DNA of 64,000 nucleotides from Bartonella sp. B1099 (GTDB lineage Bacteria; Pseudomonadota; Alphaproteobacteria; Rhizobiales; Rhizobiaceae): NCBI RefSeq assembly GCF_944801835.1, contig NZ_CALYLN010000004.1, positions 40,001 to 104,000 of the forward strand, read 5' to 3'. Shown piece by piece: positions 39,350 to 49,421 of this stretch (position 1 is its first letter; each line of letters starts with the position of its first letter). The notes under the pieces were generated by a model. It saw only the letters and a program-made list of their open reading frames with translations, ran no database searches and was not told where the DNA came from. The position numbers and the translations under genes were made by a program.

Positions 39350-40384
39350 ATGGAAAAAAACGCCCTCATTTCCTTAAAAAATGTCAGCCGTTGTTTTAAC
39401 AAAACAGCGGGAAATCCAGCAGTTGATAACTTATCTCTTGATATCCATACCGGTGAAATCCTTGGTATTATTGGTCGTAGTGGAGCAGGAAAATCAACAC
39501 TTATTCGCTGTTTAAATGGATTAGAAAAAATTGATACAGGCTCTCTTTTTTTTGAAGGCGTCAATATTTCAAATCTATCGGAGACAGAATGGGCACCTTA
39601 CCGTCAACGGATTGGAATGATTTTTCAACATTTCAATCTTCTCTCATCGCAAAAGGTGATTGATAACATTGCATTACCACTCAAATTAAGTGGTGTAAAT
39701 AAAAAACAGCGCAATAAACGTGCCCTTGAGCTTATTGAATTAGTAGGATTATGGGGGAAAGAATATTGTTATCCAGCAGAATTGTCTGGAGGGCAAAAAC
39801 AACGCGTTAGCATTGCACGTGCGCTCGCTGCTAATCCTAAAATATTGTTATCAGATGAAGCAACCTCTGCTCTTGATCCTGAAACAACACAGTCTATTCT
39901 TGAACTTCTTGCCGATATTAATAACCGCCTCAATCTCACAATCGTGCTTATTACCCACGAAATGGAAGTGGTACGCACAATTGCGCATCGCGTTGTTGTT
40001 CTCAATCAAGGGCGCATTGTGGAAGAAGGACATGTAAAAGATATTTTTACATCCCCACAAGAAGAAACAACCATTGCCATGCTCAAACTTGTTACGCCAC
40101 AACTTCCTGAAAAATATGCAAAAAATCTCAAACCCATCGGTCAAGAAGCTGTTATTGAAATAAATATTGCCGGCGAAATTGCCCAACAACCTTTTCTCCA
40201 TCTTCTGGAAGATGAAAGCGGTTTAAGAGCACGTATTCTCCACGGAGGCATTGATACAGTCCAAGGAGAAACCATCGGACGACTCTTCTTATGCCTTCCT
40301 GCTCAAGATCAAGAAGCTTTTAAAAAAGCCGTTCAATGGTTAAGCGAAAAGGGACGATATTGCGAGGTGTTAGGTTATGTTTAA
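39350..40384 (+). CDS. metN: Methionine ABC transporter ATP-binding protein
   Basis: ATPase of the methionine importer, 344 residues. Walker A GRSGAGKST, the Q-loop region GMIFQHFNLLSS, the signature LSGGQKQR, Walker B ILLSDEATSALDPE and the H-loop LITHEM are all present. A C-terminal NIL regulatory domain (about residues 265-344) would bind methionine and inhibit transport, as in E. coli MetN. The gene overlaps metI by eight bases. Confidence 0.96.
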   Translation: MEKNALISLKNVSRCFNKTAGNPAVDNLSLDIHTGEILGIIGRSGAGKSTLIRCLNGLEKIDTGSLFFEGVNISNLSETEWAPYRQRIGMIFQHFNLLSSQKVIDNIALPLKLSGVNKKQRNKRALELIELVGLWGKEYCYPAELSGGQKQRVSIARALAANPKILLSDEATSALDPETTQSILELLADINNRLNLTIVLITHEMEVVRTIAHRVVVLNQGRIVEEGHVKDIFTSPQEETTIAMLKLVTPQLPEKYAKNLKPIGQEAVIEINIAGEIAQQPFLHLLEDESGLRARILHGGIDTVQGETIGRLFLCLPAQDQEAFKKAVQWLSEKGRYCEVLGYV

Positions 40385-41036
40385 TGTTCTATCTCATGAA
40401 CTTCCCAATGCCCTTTTTGACACAGTCTTAATGACGATGAGTGCTTCTTTGATGGCGCTTATTATAGGGCTTCCCCTTGGTCTTCTTCTTCACACAACAG
40501 CACGTGACGGAATCTTTGCTTCATCTCTTATCAATCGCCCTTTAAGCATCATCGTTGACAGTATTCGTGCCATTCCTTTTATTATTCTTGCATTTTATCT
40601 TCTTCCCGTTACCCGTATCGTGGTAGGAAGAGGGGTGGGAATGTCTTCTGTTATTTTTGTTCTCACCATTTCAGCTATTCCTTTTTATGCACGCATGGCC
40701 GAACTCTCTTTTAAAACCGTTGAAAACGGTCTCATTGAAGCGATCCGCTCTATGGGGGCAAGCCGTCTTCAAATCATCAGACATGTTCTTATTCCGGAAG
40801 CTCTCCCTAGCCTGATTACAGGTTTTACAGTCATGGTCATTTCTCTCATAGGCGCCACCTCACTTGCCGGATATCTTGGTGGAGGCGGTTTAGGAGACAT
40901 GGCAATTCGCTATGGCTATCAACGCTATAATACCTTCATCATGACCATTGTCATCCTTCTTTTGATCATGCTCAATATTATCACCCAATGGACTTCTGAT
41001 AAAATCGTACAAAAACTTGATAAAACGAAGCATTGA
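40377..41036 (+). CDS. metI: Methionine ABC transporter permease
   Basis: Inner-membrane channel subunit of 219 residues with about five hydrophobic helices. The ATPase-contact loop is EAIRSMGASRLQIIRHVLIPEALPSLITG. Also visible is the family segment SLIGATSLAGYLGGGGLGDMAIRYGYQRY. It starts inside the end of metN and is the last gene of metQNI. Confidence 0.96.
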   Translation: MFNVLSHELPNALFDTVLMTMSASLMALIIGLPLGLLLHTTARDGIFASSLINRPLSIIVDSIRAIPFIILAFYLLPVTRIVVGRGVGMSSVIFVLTISAIPFYARMAELSFKTVENGLIEAIRSMGASRLQIIRHVLIPEALPSLITGFTVMVISLIGATSLAGYLGGGGLGDMAIRYGYQRYNTFIMTIVILLLIMLNIITQWTSDKIVQKLDKTKH

Positions 41037-41539
41037 AAAACTGAGGATTTCACATGCCAGCATTATCATCCTCTTTACCACTTCCAAAGCGCAACCATCT
41101 CCCCAGTACACCCATTGGTGATCGAAAGCATTCATTTTTAAAAAAACAAGCAGTTTTTCTCTTGTCTTAAACGACTTTATAGACATAAGCTCCCATTTTG
41201 TAACCAAGTAAATAGTTTGAATAGCTTCAATATAGGAGAAAATTAAATGAGAGCTCTTACAACATTCAAAACTCTCTCTCTCCGTAAAAATGATAAATGA
41301 CCATGCTAAATCATCCCATTGATCACAATCCATCCATAGCAATACCCCATCAAAACAGTCGAGCAGACAGAACAATCGGCTATGACGAGCAAAGCTATAA
41401 CACCTCCACCATCACTATGATTGATTACTCTTAATGTATGAGTGTTGTCTCCCAAAGCCTTAGATAAAAAACAGAAACATCTCGCCACTCCATTGCTGGT
41501 CTATTCATGATTTTATGACGTTATTTTATTTTCTTAAAC
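41037..41539. other. Intergenic gap after metI
   Basis: About 500 bases without a credible gene. It joins the integrase relic that starts near 41540. Confidence 0.4.
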
Positions 41540-42320
41540 AAGGTTTGTGCTTTAGCTGCTCCCTGTATGTACATCAACATCTAGACCGAATGCCACAGCA
41601 TATTTGAGACACAGATTGAGTGGGATAAAAGTTCTAAACACTGTTCCTACTGTTATACCAAAGTGCAAACCAGCGTATCACGGATCTGTCAAGCGTAATT
41701 TCTAAAACGGGAAGACAGCCTCATTTGAAAAGAATATTAAGATGTAAAAGTACAAACCAATTTCCATCTTTACCATCATTCTTGAGTTCAACATTAAGGC
41801 TTTCAAAAGCATCTAAAGCAATATCTTTTAAATAATGGAGATTACGCATTATCTCATACTTTTATCTATCGGGTTTTTAATGGATCACAACCTGCTCATA
41901 AAATAGAATGCCCCAAACGCAATAGGCTTGGCTCACATCTTCATACGCTTATTTGAAAGAGTCCTCAAAGCTCCCAAGTCCATTTCGCAACAGCATCCGT
42001 AAATGATATAATAGCCAATCCATTGAACCTCCATCTTTACGCTTTATAAAAAAGTAAACCGGTACCATCAGACATTTTACCAGCATCCAGTTTCCAACAC
42101 CCAGTGTTGTACCTCAACTCTTGTCACTTAGAACAGTTCATGAAAAGCTGTACCTTTCTTGTATAGTTTCACTCCATACAGGCTTCCCCACTTTTAAACG
42201 TGCAAATAAGTGGTTTTGATTGTTTCAATATGAAAATAAATTTAAAATGAAAGGATCTTACAATATTCTAGGCTCGCATTCAGGATGAATGACACGAGAT
42301 TATCCTTATAAATCAATATA
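41540..42320 (-). pseudogene. Decayed integrase and its leader
   Basis: Minus-strand relic colinear with 33507-34850. Matching blocks include acatcaacatctagaccg (residues near LDVDLQ), tatttgagacacagattgag (NLCLKHA), ttcaaaagcatctaaagc with aatatcttttaaataatg, ccatctttacgctttat, cagttcatgaaaagc and, at the outer edge, tccttataaatcaatata. Only about the N-terminal half remains and the frame is broken. It shows another past insertion of the island family next to metI. Confidence 0.88.
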
Positions 42321-42396
42321 TTCTCAATTTTATCATCGAAGAAAATTCTCATAAAATCGTATGAAAATACTTATCAAATAAAGCACGCAAATCATC

Positions 42397-42876
42397 TTAA
42401 ACATTGGAAAATTTTTCTCCCATCACAGCAACAATAAGCCATCGAGCGGTAAGGGCTGGTTTTTTTAACTGTTCCACTTCCACTGTAACCCCATAATGGA
42501 AGACCACGCGACCAGAAGGGCGAATTTCTGCATCATCGAGCACAAAACGCGCACGCACCCGTGTTCCTGTTTTCACAGGACTCATGAAGCGTACTTTATC
42601 AAAACCATAATTAATCCCCATTGTAGCCTCTTCTAACTCTGGAAGAGCCTCATAAGCAAGCGTAGACAAAAGCGATAATGTTAAAAACCCATGAGCAATC
42701 GTTCCTCCAAAAGGTGTCTTTTTAGCCTTTTCCTCATCAACGTGTATCCATTGATGATCATCTGTAGCGCATGCAAATTGATTAATCATATCCTGTGTAA
42801 CAAGACGCCACTGCGATAATCCCATTTCTTTTCCAATAAAAGTAGTGACATCTTGTACTGTGATTTTTTGCTGCAT
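42397..42876 (-). CDS. MaoC-family dehydratase (R-specific enoyl-CoA hydratase-like)
   Basis: Hotdog-fold protein of 159 residues in the NodN/MaoC group. The hydratase motif is CATDDHQWIHVDEEKAKKTPFGGTIAHGFLTLSL, with the catalytic Asp and His. Relatives hydrate enoyl-CoA esters; the physiological substrate here is unknown. It stands alone, divergent from the SAF-domain dehydrogenase gene. Confidence 0.88.
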   Translation of the reverse strand: MQQKITVQDVTTFIGKEMGLSQWRLVTQDMINQFACATDDHQWIHVDEEKAKKTPFGGTIAHGFLTLSLLSTLAYEALPELEEATMGINYGFDKVRFMSPVKTGTRVRARFVLDDAEIRPSGRVVFHYGVTVEVEQLKKPALTARWLIVAVMGEKFSNV

Positions 42877-43042
42877 AACGCTATTCCTATTTTATTTGAT
42901 AAACGCACCCCTCCCCCTCTTGCTTTTATAAAACCCATTGATTAGAGCATCAAGAATAAAAGATTAATTGTCTTAAAAACAAATACACCTTATGAATTAA
43001 GAAAACTCTTTTCGTAGAATAGTTTTCAAATGGGAAAAAAGA

Positions 43043-44377
43043 ATGGCAAGCAATGTAACCCTAACAGGTTTGGCGCATGATTTGAAGCAACGTGCAGAAA
43101 ACCATCCCCCCATCCGTATTGGACTGATTGGTTGTGGAGAGATGGGCACAGATTTATTATCAAGTATTGCGCAAATGGAGGGAATAACAGTTGCGGCCGT
43201 AGCCACGAGGACACCGTCACGTATTTTTGATGCTGCGACACTTGCCTATGGCGAAGAGGGACATGTCTGTGAAGTTGAAAATACTCATGCCCTCACGCAA
43301 AGCATTGAAAAAGGTTTGATTGCTGCAACAGATGATATTGACCTTGTTTTACGCCATGAACAAATTGATATTATCGTTGATGCAACAGGCTATCCTGAAG
43401 CGGGAGCAGAAATTGGCTTTAAAGCGCTTGAAAACAACAAACATCTTGTCATGATGAATGTTGAAGCCGATGTTACGATTGGTGCGTATCTAAAACATGA
43501 AGCAGAAAAACGAGGACTTATTTATACCCTTGGTGCTGGTGATGAACCGACTTCCTGCATGGAACTCATTGAGTTTGTTTCAGCTCTTGGGCATAAAATT
43601 GTTGCAGCGGGAAAGGGAAAAAATAATCCTCTGTTCTTTGATGCCACACCTGATGCTTACGAAGAAGAAGCATTACGGCGTAATATGAATGTGCGCATGT
43701 TGGTTGAATTTATTGATGGTTCCAAAACGATGGTTGAAATGGCAGCCATTGCCAATGCCACTAGACTTCTCCCTGATTGCCCAGGAATGCATGGCCCCCA
43801 AGCGGCACTGCAAGATTTAAACAAAGTCCTTATTCCAAAACAAGATGGCGGTATTTTGCAGCAATATGGTGTGGTGGATTATTCAATAGGTCAAGGTGTT
43901 TCTCCAGGTGTCTTTGTCATTGCAGAAATAGCACACCCACGTTTACGCGAACGTATGGAAGATTTAAAAATTGGTCAGGGACCTTATTTCACCTTTCACC
44001 GCCCCTATCATCTCACAGCAATGGAAGTTCCCCTCACCTGTGCACGCGTGATGCTTTATGGTAAAAAAGATATGGTTCCTCTTAACCACCCCGTAGTAGA
44101 AGTCTGTGCTGTTGCTAAAAAAGATTTATACCCCGGCGATCAGTTAGATTTTATCGGTCTTTATACGTATCGCGCTTGGATCATGAATATTGCAGAAGCA
44201 CGCGCCCACCACGCCATTCCTTGTGGTCTTTTAGAAAAAGCAACAGTCACAGCTGCAATTAAAAAAAACGAACTTATTACAGTACATAATACAACTATTC
44301 GTGAAGATCAATGGATTGCACGTCTTCGTGCCAAACAAGATCTTTTGCTTGATTGCTCTTCTCCCACCAAACTATAA
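43043..44377 (+). CDS. SAF-domain NAD(P)-dependent dehydrogenase (homoserine dehydrogenase-like)
   Basis: A 444-residue oxidoreductase. The N-terminal Rossmann domain shows IRIGLIGCGEMGTDLLSS (residues about 24-41) and IDIIVDATGYPEAGAE. The middle is homoserine dehydrogenase-like, and the C-terminal SAF domain (about residues 350-430) includes VCAVAKKDLYPGDQLDFIG. The family is widespread in Rhizobiales, often in sugar or sugar-acid loci, and is usually annotated only by domain. The neighbouring MaoC gene does not define a pathway. Reaction unknown. Confidence 0.82.
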   Translation: MASNVTLTGLAHDLKQRAENHPPIRIGLIGCGEMGTDLLSSIAQMEGITVAAVATRTPSRIFDAATLAYGEEGHVCEVENTHALTQSIEKGLIAATDDIDLVLRHEQIDIIVDATGYPEAGAEIGFKALENNKHLVMMNVEADVTIGAYLKHEAEKRGLIYTLGAGDEPTSCMELIEFVSALGHKIVAAGKGKNNPLFFDATPDAYEEEALRRNMNVRMLVEFIDGSKTMVEMAAIANATRLLPDCPGMHGPQAALQDLNKVLIPKQDGGILQQYGVVDYSIGQGVSPGVFVIAEIAHPRLRERMEDLKIGQGPYFTFHRPYHLTAMEVPLTCARVMLYGKKDMVPLNHPVVEVCAVAKKDLYPGDQLDFIGLYTYRAWIMNIAEARAHHAIPCGLLEKATVTAAIKKNELITVHNTTIREDQWIARLRAKQDLLLDCSSPTKL

Positions 44378-44589
44378 ACATCCTCTTCTTACCCTAACAT
44401 AAAAATCCACTGATGTATAAAGAACAACATTCCTTTTCTACAGGAGAGTAATGCATAAAAAATAAACGCATTCTGGGTTAAAAACACTTCCTTCGTGAAG
44501 ATCATCACGTAGATTGCAAATCCTTATTCAAAACAAGATTTTATGCTTTCTTTCCCTTTCCTTCCATTCATGCATTCCCTTCTTATCCC

Positions 44590-44910
44590 CTTCCCTTGCA
44601 CAACAGAATACCCAGAATACACTTGTATTACACATTCAGGTTTCTGCTTGAATAAAGACATTTTCCAACGCCGTCCATCACCACCTCCCTCTCACGAACA
44701 AGTGCGCATCAATGTCATACCAAAATCCCCATGAGGTGGTCTAAGATTCGTTATGTACCACTATCTTTACGCTATAAAGATACGAAACCAGCAGCATCAT
44801 TTATTTTCCTATATTACGATAGCCCTTAAGCCTTACAAACTAATTCATGAGAAAATTTTTACCCTTTTCTTAAAGAGTTTTTACCCATACACAAATACAA
44901 CTTGCGATAT
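44590..44910 (-). pseudogene. Relic of an integrase 5' portion
   Basis: Minus-strand remains similar to 34460-34740. Matching segments include gcacaacagaatacccagaa, ttccaacgccgtcc, accactatctttacgc, accagcagcatcattta, aattcatgag and agagtttttacccata. Strongly decayed. Before it, 44378-44589 holds nothing recognisable. Confidence 0.65.
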
Positions 44911-45362
44911 GCAAAAAATGCTTTTGATGAATCCAACATACACAGATTTAAAATGGTAAATATTTATAAAACAATCAGTTTATTTTTAATTTAATAGTTT
45001 GATTTATAATGATAACTTACCATCAGTCACGCACATTAGAAGAGAAAATACAGAAATTTTTTATTTTATCTCTTCTTGTTTGACACTTCTAAAAAACATT
45101 TTAAAAAAGATAAATATACCTTTGATGAATAATCTTTATATATCAATATCAAAAAGGCTAATAAAGAGGATGAAAGTGTTAAACCTTATGACGAGGAAAT
45201 AACCATAAACTATAAAAAATCCGGTTACACCACTTTGAAAAAAACATCAATTGCAAGATGTTAGAATTTAATAATAGTATTTAGTATTAACAGTCACTAT
45301 TTTTCTATCCAATACAGCACAAACAGCGTCAAATATTGATTTTTTTAAATAAGGAAATGAAA
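44911..45362. other. AT-rich intergenic gap
   Basis: About 450 bases without a credible gene. A fragment gatttataatgataa at 45001 resembles the inverted repeat at the end of island A and may be another island edge. Confidence 0.35.
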
Positions 45363-45393
45363 GAAAACTCATCGACAAAGTCGATGAGTTTTC
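45363..45393 (-). terminator. Strong hairpin terminator
   Basis: A perfect 14-bp stem GAAAACTCATCGAC / GTCGATGAGTTTTC with a 3-base loop and T-rich flank on the minus strand. It lies about 50 bases after the small secreted-protein gene at 45440. Confidence 0.8.
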
Positions 45394-45439
45394 TCCTAAA
45401 GTGTACAGAATATTCCTAAAAGAGAAACAAAAGTCCCTA

Positions 45440-45751
45440 CTATATCCCAACACATAAAGAAGCAAGAAGCGAGAAAACACCTATCCCACCCCAAAAGACT
45501 GAACCTGAATATGCAGAAACTTTTTCAATTTTTCCAAAAGCAACGCCATCTTGTTCCTCAACGCCGTAAATAACAGCTCTATCCGCAGCTTTAATAGCTG
45601 CACTGTTGTCTACTGTAGAAACAGAAATTGCCATTCTCTCTTGAAATTGATTTTTTACAAAACTTGCATTCCCCTCTATAATTTGTACAAAAAAAAGAAT
45701 AAGGAGTATAAAAGTAAATGAACATACACGATTTTTAAATATTTTAAACAT
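45440..45751 (-). CDS. Small secreted or membrane protein, paralogue of 46448-46648
   Basis: A 103-residue protein that I cannot assign to a family. A signal peptide or first membrane segment spans residues 10-28 (SFTFILLILFFVQIIEG), followed by a polar middle (ADRAVIYGVEEQDG) and a hydrophobic C-terminus (SVFWGGIGVFSLLASLCVG). AGAGGAG precedes the ATG at a long spacing. The N-terminal MFKIFK and the DRAVIY-xx-EE stretch recur in the smaller gene 700 bases upstream, so they are paralogues. A strong terminator follows, which supports a real gene. Confidence 0.65.
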   Translation of the reverse strand: MFKIFKNRVCSFTFILLILFFVQIIEGNASFVKNQFQERMAISVSTVDNSAAIKAADRAVIYGVEEQDGVAFGKIEKVSAYSGSVFWGGIGVFSLLASLCVGI

Positions 45752-46447
45752 AGCTTCATTTGCTCCTCTTTTTCTTCAGTGCAAAAGTGAAAGAATATTT
45801 ACATATATAAAAATAAATAACACAATATGATATATTGTGTGTAATTTTATATTAAATATAATACACTATGTATTACATGTAAAGATATAAAAACAAAATA
45901 ATAACAACAATGCTAAAAAATTTCTAAACGGCACACTTAGAAAAATTTATTTAAAAATCAAATTACTATAAAGTATATAGAATACAATTGAGCATCGAAT
46001 CAAATTATAAAAAATATTATCAAAGTAAAATGTACTATTTCACTATTAGTAACTAATAATTTTAAAAATATTTATGAAGATCAATAACAATTTATTACTT
46101 CTATAATAGAATTAGTTATCATTTATGATCTTAAATGAAGAGGATAAAAGTAATAATTTTTATAAATATACTTCAAAGTAATAAAAATTTATCAACCTTC
46201 ACAGCAAAATAAAGCTTAAAAGTCTTTAGTATTTTTTGACAAAACAGTTATAAAGTGTAAAAGATCCATCAAGATCTCTATTTTCAAAATTAATAAAACG
46301 CACTTATAAACCAAATAAACTTATCAGATTTACAAAAACATTATAATCAACACAAAAGTACTAGGAAACTACCTAAAACAAAATATTAAGATAATTCCCA
46401 AAAATACTGAAAAACAACTCTCTTATCTAACTTTCATAAAAGTTATC
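45752..46447. other. Very AT-rich intergenic gap
   Basis: About 700 bases of nearly pure A/T low-complexity sequence without gene or relic that I can recognise. Confidence 0.4.
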
Positions 46448-46648
46448 TTATTTTTTTTCTTCATTAGGGTAGATCATAGCCCTATCTATATTTCGAATAA
46501 CTCTATTTTTCTCTTGATGAGTAAAAAATAATTCTCTTTGAAAGAATGCTTTAGCAATATCTATACGACTTTCTGCACCTTGTGCAAAAAAAAGAATAGA
46601 TGCTATAAAAATATATAAATAAAATTTAGTTTTAAATATTTTAAACAT
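46448..46648 (-). CDS. Small secreted protein, truncated paralogue of 45440-45751
   Basis: A 66-residue protein beginning MFKIFKTKFYLYIFIASILFF, a signal-like sequence, followed by RIDIAKAFFQRE and ending IDRAMIYPNEEKK. It parallels the first two thirds of the 103-residue neighbour (MFKIFK, hydrophobic run with FAQ, FQRE/FQER, DRA-x-IY) but lacks the C-terminal hydrophobic segment. No good ribosome site is visible. It could be a truncated, decaying copy. The ORF is open six codons further upstream. Confidence 0.45.
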   Translation of the reverse strand: MFKIFKTKFYLYIFIASILFFAQGAESRIDIAKAFFQRELFFTHQEKNRVIRNIDRAMIYPNEEKK

Positions 46649-46969
46649 AAATTTATATATTACCATATTTTATTTAAAATAAAAAAGTAAAATAATAATA
46701 AAAACTGTGAAAACAAAACATATTTCCTAACAATTTATTTTTATACATACAATAATACATATACTATATTGAATATAAGCATCATTAAAATCTGAATAAA
46801 AAAATGTACAAATATTTGAAGGAAAAATGATAGAGCAACCTATGAAAAAATCACGTTTTTGAAGGACCAGCTTCAAAATAAACAAATTAAAAAAATAGCC
46901 CTCGAAAACCAATATTGATCAATCAATTTATCAACGGCTCATCTTAAAAGCAAAAGGCTGATTTATAAT

Positions 46970-47210
46970 CATGATTCATTGTTTTGCATGTTGGATGAAA
47001 GACCTTTAGCACTTGAGATGGCTCATAAGAAGCATACCTGTACAGTTTCGCGCCTTACAGCTAATCTACTTGTGATGTGCAAAAGACATAGTTTTTATTC
47101 ACTGAAAATGGAACAGATTTGGAATAAAAAAGTCTTATGATTTTAGAGACTCTTATTCAACATGAAAAAATAAACACTCTTTATAAATCAATATAGTGTC
47201 ATTATGAGAT
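46970..47210 (-). pseudogene. Relic of integrase start and leader
   Basis: Minus-strand similarity to 34670-34855: gctcataagaagcat, ttgtgatgtgcaaaagacat, aaaagtcttatgattttag and the edge block ctctttataaatcaatat. Only the first codons and leader survive. The flanking 46649-46969 and 47211-47619 hold nothing I can name. Confidence 0.65.
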
Positions 47211-47619
47211 TTCATCTCATGTAAATTCTTCTCATTACATTTATTTTTTCTTCATAAACACTAAAATCTGTTAAGACTCTTCAAAGTAAAATGAGTACAA
47301 AAATATTTCTATTCTTTTGTAAGACATCTATATAAACTTGAATTTACAGCGCAAAAATCCTGATTGAAACAAAAGAATACAATCAAAAATGCTTACAGAA
47401 ATTACCGATCTTTAAAATGGTCGCCGCATATTACTCCAAAAATTGAATTGGCTTTTCTCAAGAAAACCTTGCACTATTTTTAATAAAGCTCTCATTTTTA
47501 GAATTTCCCTATGAATGTAAAAATACACCTATTTGCGTTTCTCTTATAGATAGATTAAATATAGTTACAGCACTTTTGATCACTTTATCTGTATGAACTC
47601 CTCTTTTGGGCAATAATTT

Positions 47620-48363
47620 ATGGTATCTAAAACACCTTTTCTCGCTCTTTTACCTTTAGGCGCACATGAATATCATGGAGAGCACCTTCCCTTTGAAACC
47701 GACTGGATTATTGCTGAAGCTTTTGCAAAAGCCCTCACGTTAGAAACAAAAGAACAATTTCATATCGCCCTGTTACCGGTTGAAAAAATTGGCTATTCTA
47801 TAGAACATATGGATATCACAGGGACACAAACTCTAACCTTTTCTGATGCGATTAAGCGCTGGATAAAGATTGGTGAAAACTGCTATCATAAAGGGATCAA
47901 CCGTCTTCTTCTTCTCAATGCTCACGGAGGCAATTCACCTTTAATGAGCATTGTTATCACCGAATTGAGAAGGCGCCTTTCCATGCTTGCTGTAGCAACA
48001 AGCTGGAGCCGTTTTGGTTTGCCAAAAGGTCTGATAGAACCTTCTCAACAGCCTCTTGATATCCATGGCGGTTTTATCGAAACCTCTCTCATGCTCTATT
48101 TAGCCCCAGAAAAAGTCCATATGGAAAAGGCAAAAAATTTTCATAATAAACAAGCGGATATGATTGCCAATTATCGCCATTTACGCGCTTATGGTCCTCA
48201 TGCTTTTGGTTGGACAATGCGTGATCTCAACACGCAAGGTGCAGCAGGAAATGCAAGCAAAGCAACCCCCCAAGCTGGGAAAGCAATCTTTTCTCATGTT
48301 CTGTCTCAGCTTCATGATTTACTTGATGATATCAAGCGATTTAACATAAACACATGGCAATAA
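47620..48363 (+). CDS. Creatininase-family amidohydrolase
   Basis: A 247-residue metal hydrolase of the creatininase/creatinine amidohydrolase family. Metal-binding residues are visible in LPLGAHEYHGEHLPFETDWI (Glu17, His19, His22, Asp28) and in LLNAHGGNSPLM. Members cleave cyclic amides or N-terminal peptides, so the substrate cannot be told from sequence. The N-terminus is short but includes the first metal motif. It is followed after 21 bases by the CobW GTPase and then the WD40 gene, forming a probable operon. Confidence 0.87.
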   Translation: MVSKTPFLALLPLGAHEYHGEHLPFETDWIIAEAFAKALTLETKEQFHIALLPVEKIGYSIEHMDITGTQTLTFSDAIKRWIKIGENCYHKGINRLLLLNAHGGNSPLMSIVITELRRRLSMLAVATSWSRFGLPKGLIEPSQQPLDIHGGFIETSLMLYLAPEKVHMEKAKNFHNKQADMIANYRHLRAYGPHAFGWTMRDLNTQGAAGNASKATPQAGKAIFSHVLSQLHDLLDDIKRFNINTWQ

Positions 48364-48384
48364 AGAACAATAAAAGGTCTCTCC

Positions 48385-49416
48385 ATGGAAACGACACCCC
48401 AAAAAAAACTTCCTGTTACGGTTCTCACAGGCTATCTTGGTGCAGGAAAAACCACCCTTCTCAACCGCATTCTCAGTGAAAATCACGGCAAGCGTTATGC
48501 TGTCATTGTCAATGAATTTGGTGAAATTGGGATTGATAATGACCTGATCATTGAATCAGATGAAGAAATTTATGAAATGAATAACGGCTGTGTTTGCTGC
48601 ACTGTGCGTGGCGATCTCATTCGCGTTCTGGAAAGTTTGATGCAACGCTCTCATCGATTTGATGCAATTATTATAGAAACAACAGGGCTTGCTGATCCCG
48701 TTCCTGTTGCACAAACCTTTTTCATGGATGATACTGTCCATGAAAAAACAACGCTTGACAGTGTTATAGCGGTCGTTGATGCAAAGCATTTGCCCTCTCA
48801 ACTGAAAAACAGTCGTGAAGTTGAAGAACAAATTGCCTTTGCAGACATCATTCTTTTAAATAAGATTGATCTTGTCACGGCACAAGAGCGAGCCCATGCA
48901 GAGTCGCTTATTCTTGCCATTAATCCTCGTGCTATACTCTATACAACACAACGCACCAATACTCCTCTTGATAAACTTCTCAATCGTGGTTTCTTTGATC
49001 TCCAACGGACTCTAGACCATGAGCCTCATTTTCTTGACCACGAACATAAAAACCAACCTGAAGATCATGTATGTGGTCCCGACTGCCATCACGACCATCA
49101 TCATCACACATCCAGCATTCATGATATTACCATCACTTCTATAAGTTTAAAAACAGGCCCCCTGCAACCAGAGAAATTTTTTCCTTGGATCCAACAGCTT
49201 ACGCAGCGACAAGGACCTGATATTTTGCGTCTTAAAGGCATTATTGCTTTTCAAGGAGATGATGATCGTTATGTCATTCAAGGCATTCATATGCTTCTTG
49301 AAGGACAACACCAACGTCCATGGCGTGAGGATGAAAAACGAGAAAGCCGCCTTGTTTTTATCGGACGCTCTCTTGATGGCGAAAAATTAAAAACTGATTT
49401 TGATAATTGCGCATAA
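48385..49416 (+). CDS. CobW/COG0523-family GTP-dependent metallochaperone
   Basis: A 343-residue G3E GTPase. Walker A is GYLGAGKTT (residues 16-24), the metal motif is GCVCC (68-72), [11 protein letters not shown] carries Walker B, and LLNKIDL is the guanine motif. A His-rich stretch ([14 protein letters not shown], about residues 229-243) could bind zinc. The CobW C-terminal domain ends the chain. Members deliver zinc or other metals to client enzymes; the metal-dependent creatininase upstream could be a client, which is inference. No Zur-type operator was recognised. Confidence 0.92.
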   Translation: METTPQKKLPVTVLTGYLGAGKTTLLNRILSENHGKRYAVIVNEFGEIGIDNDLIIESDEEIYEMNNGCVCCTVRGDLIRVLESLMQRSHRFDAIIIETTGLADPVPVAQTFFMDDTVHEKTTLDSVIAVVDAKHLPSQLKNSREVEEQIAFADIILLNKIDLVTAQERAHAESLILAINPRAILYTTQRTNTPLDKLLNRGFFDLQRTLDHEPHFLDHEHKNQPEDHVCGPDCHHDHHHHTSSIHDITITSISLKTGPLQPEKFFPWIQQLTQRQGPDILRLKGIIAFQGDDDRYVIQGIHMLLEGQHQRPWREDEKRESRLVFIGRSLDGEKLKTDFDNCA

Positions 49417-49421
49417 AATGA

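Noticed and set aside
44999-45202. A 67-codon plus-strand frame in an AT-rich gap.
   Set aside because: Composition is that of random AT-rich sequence and nothing supports translation.
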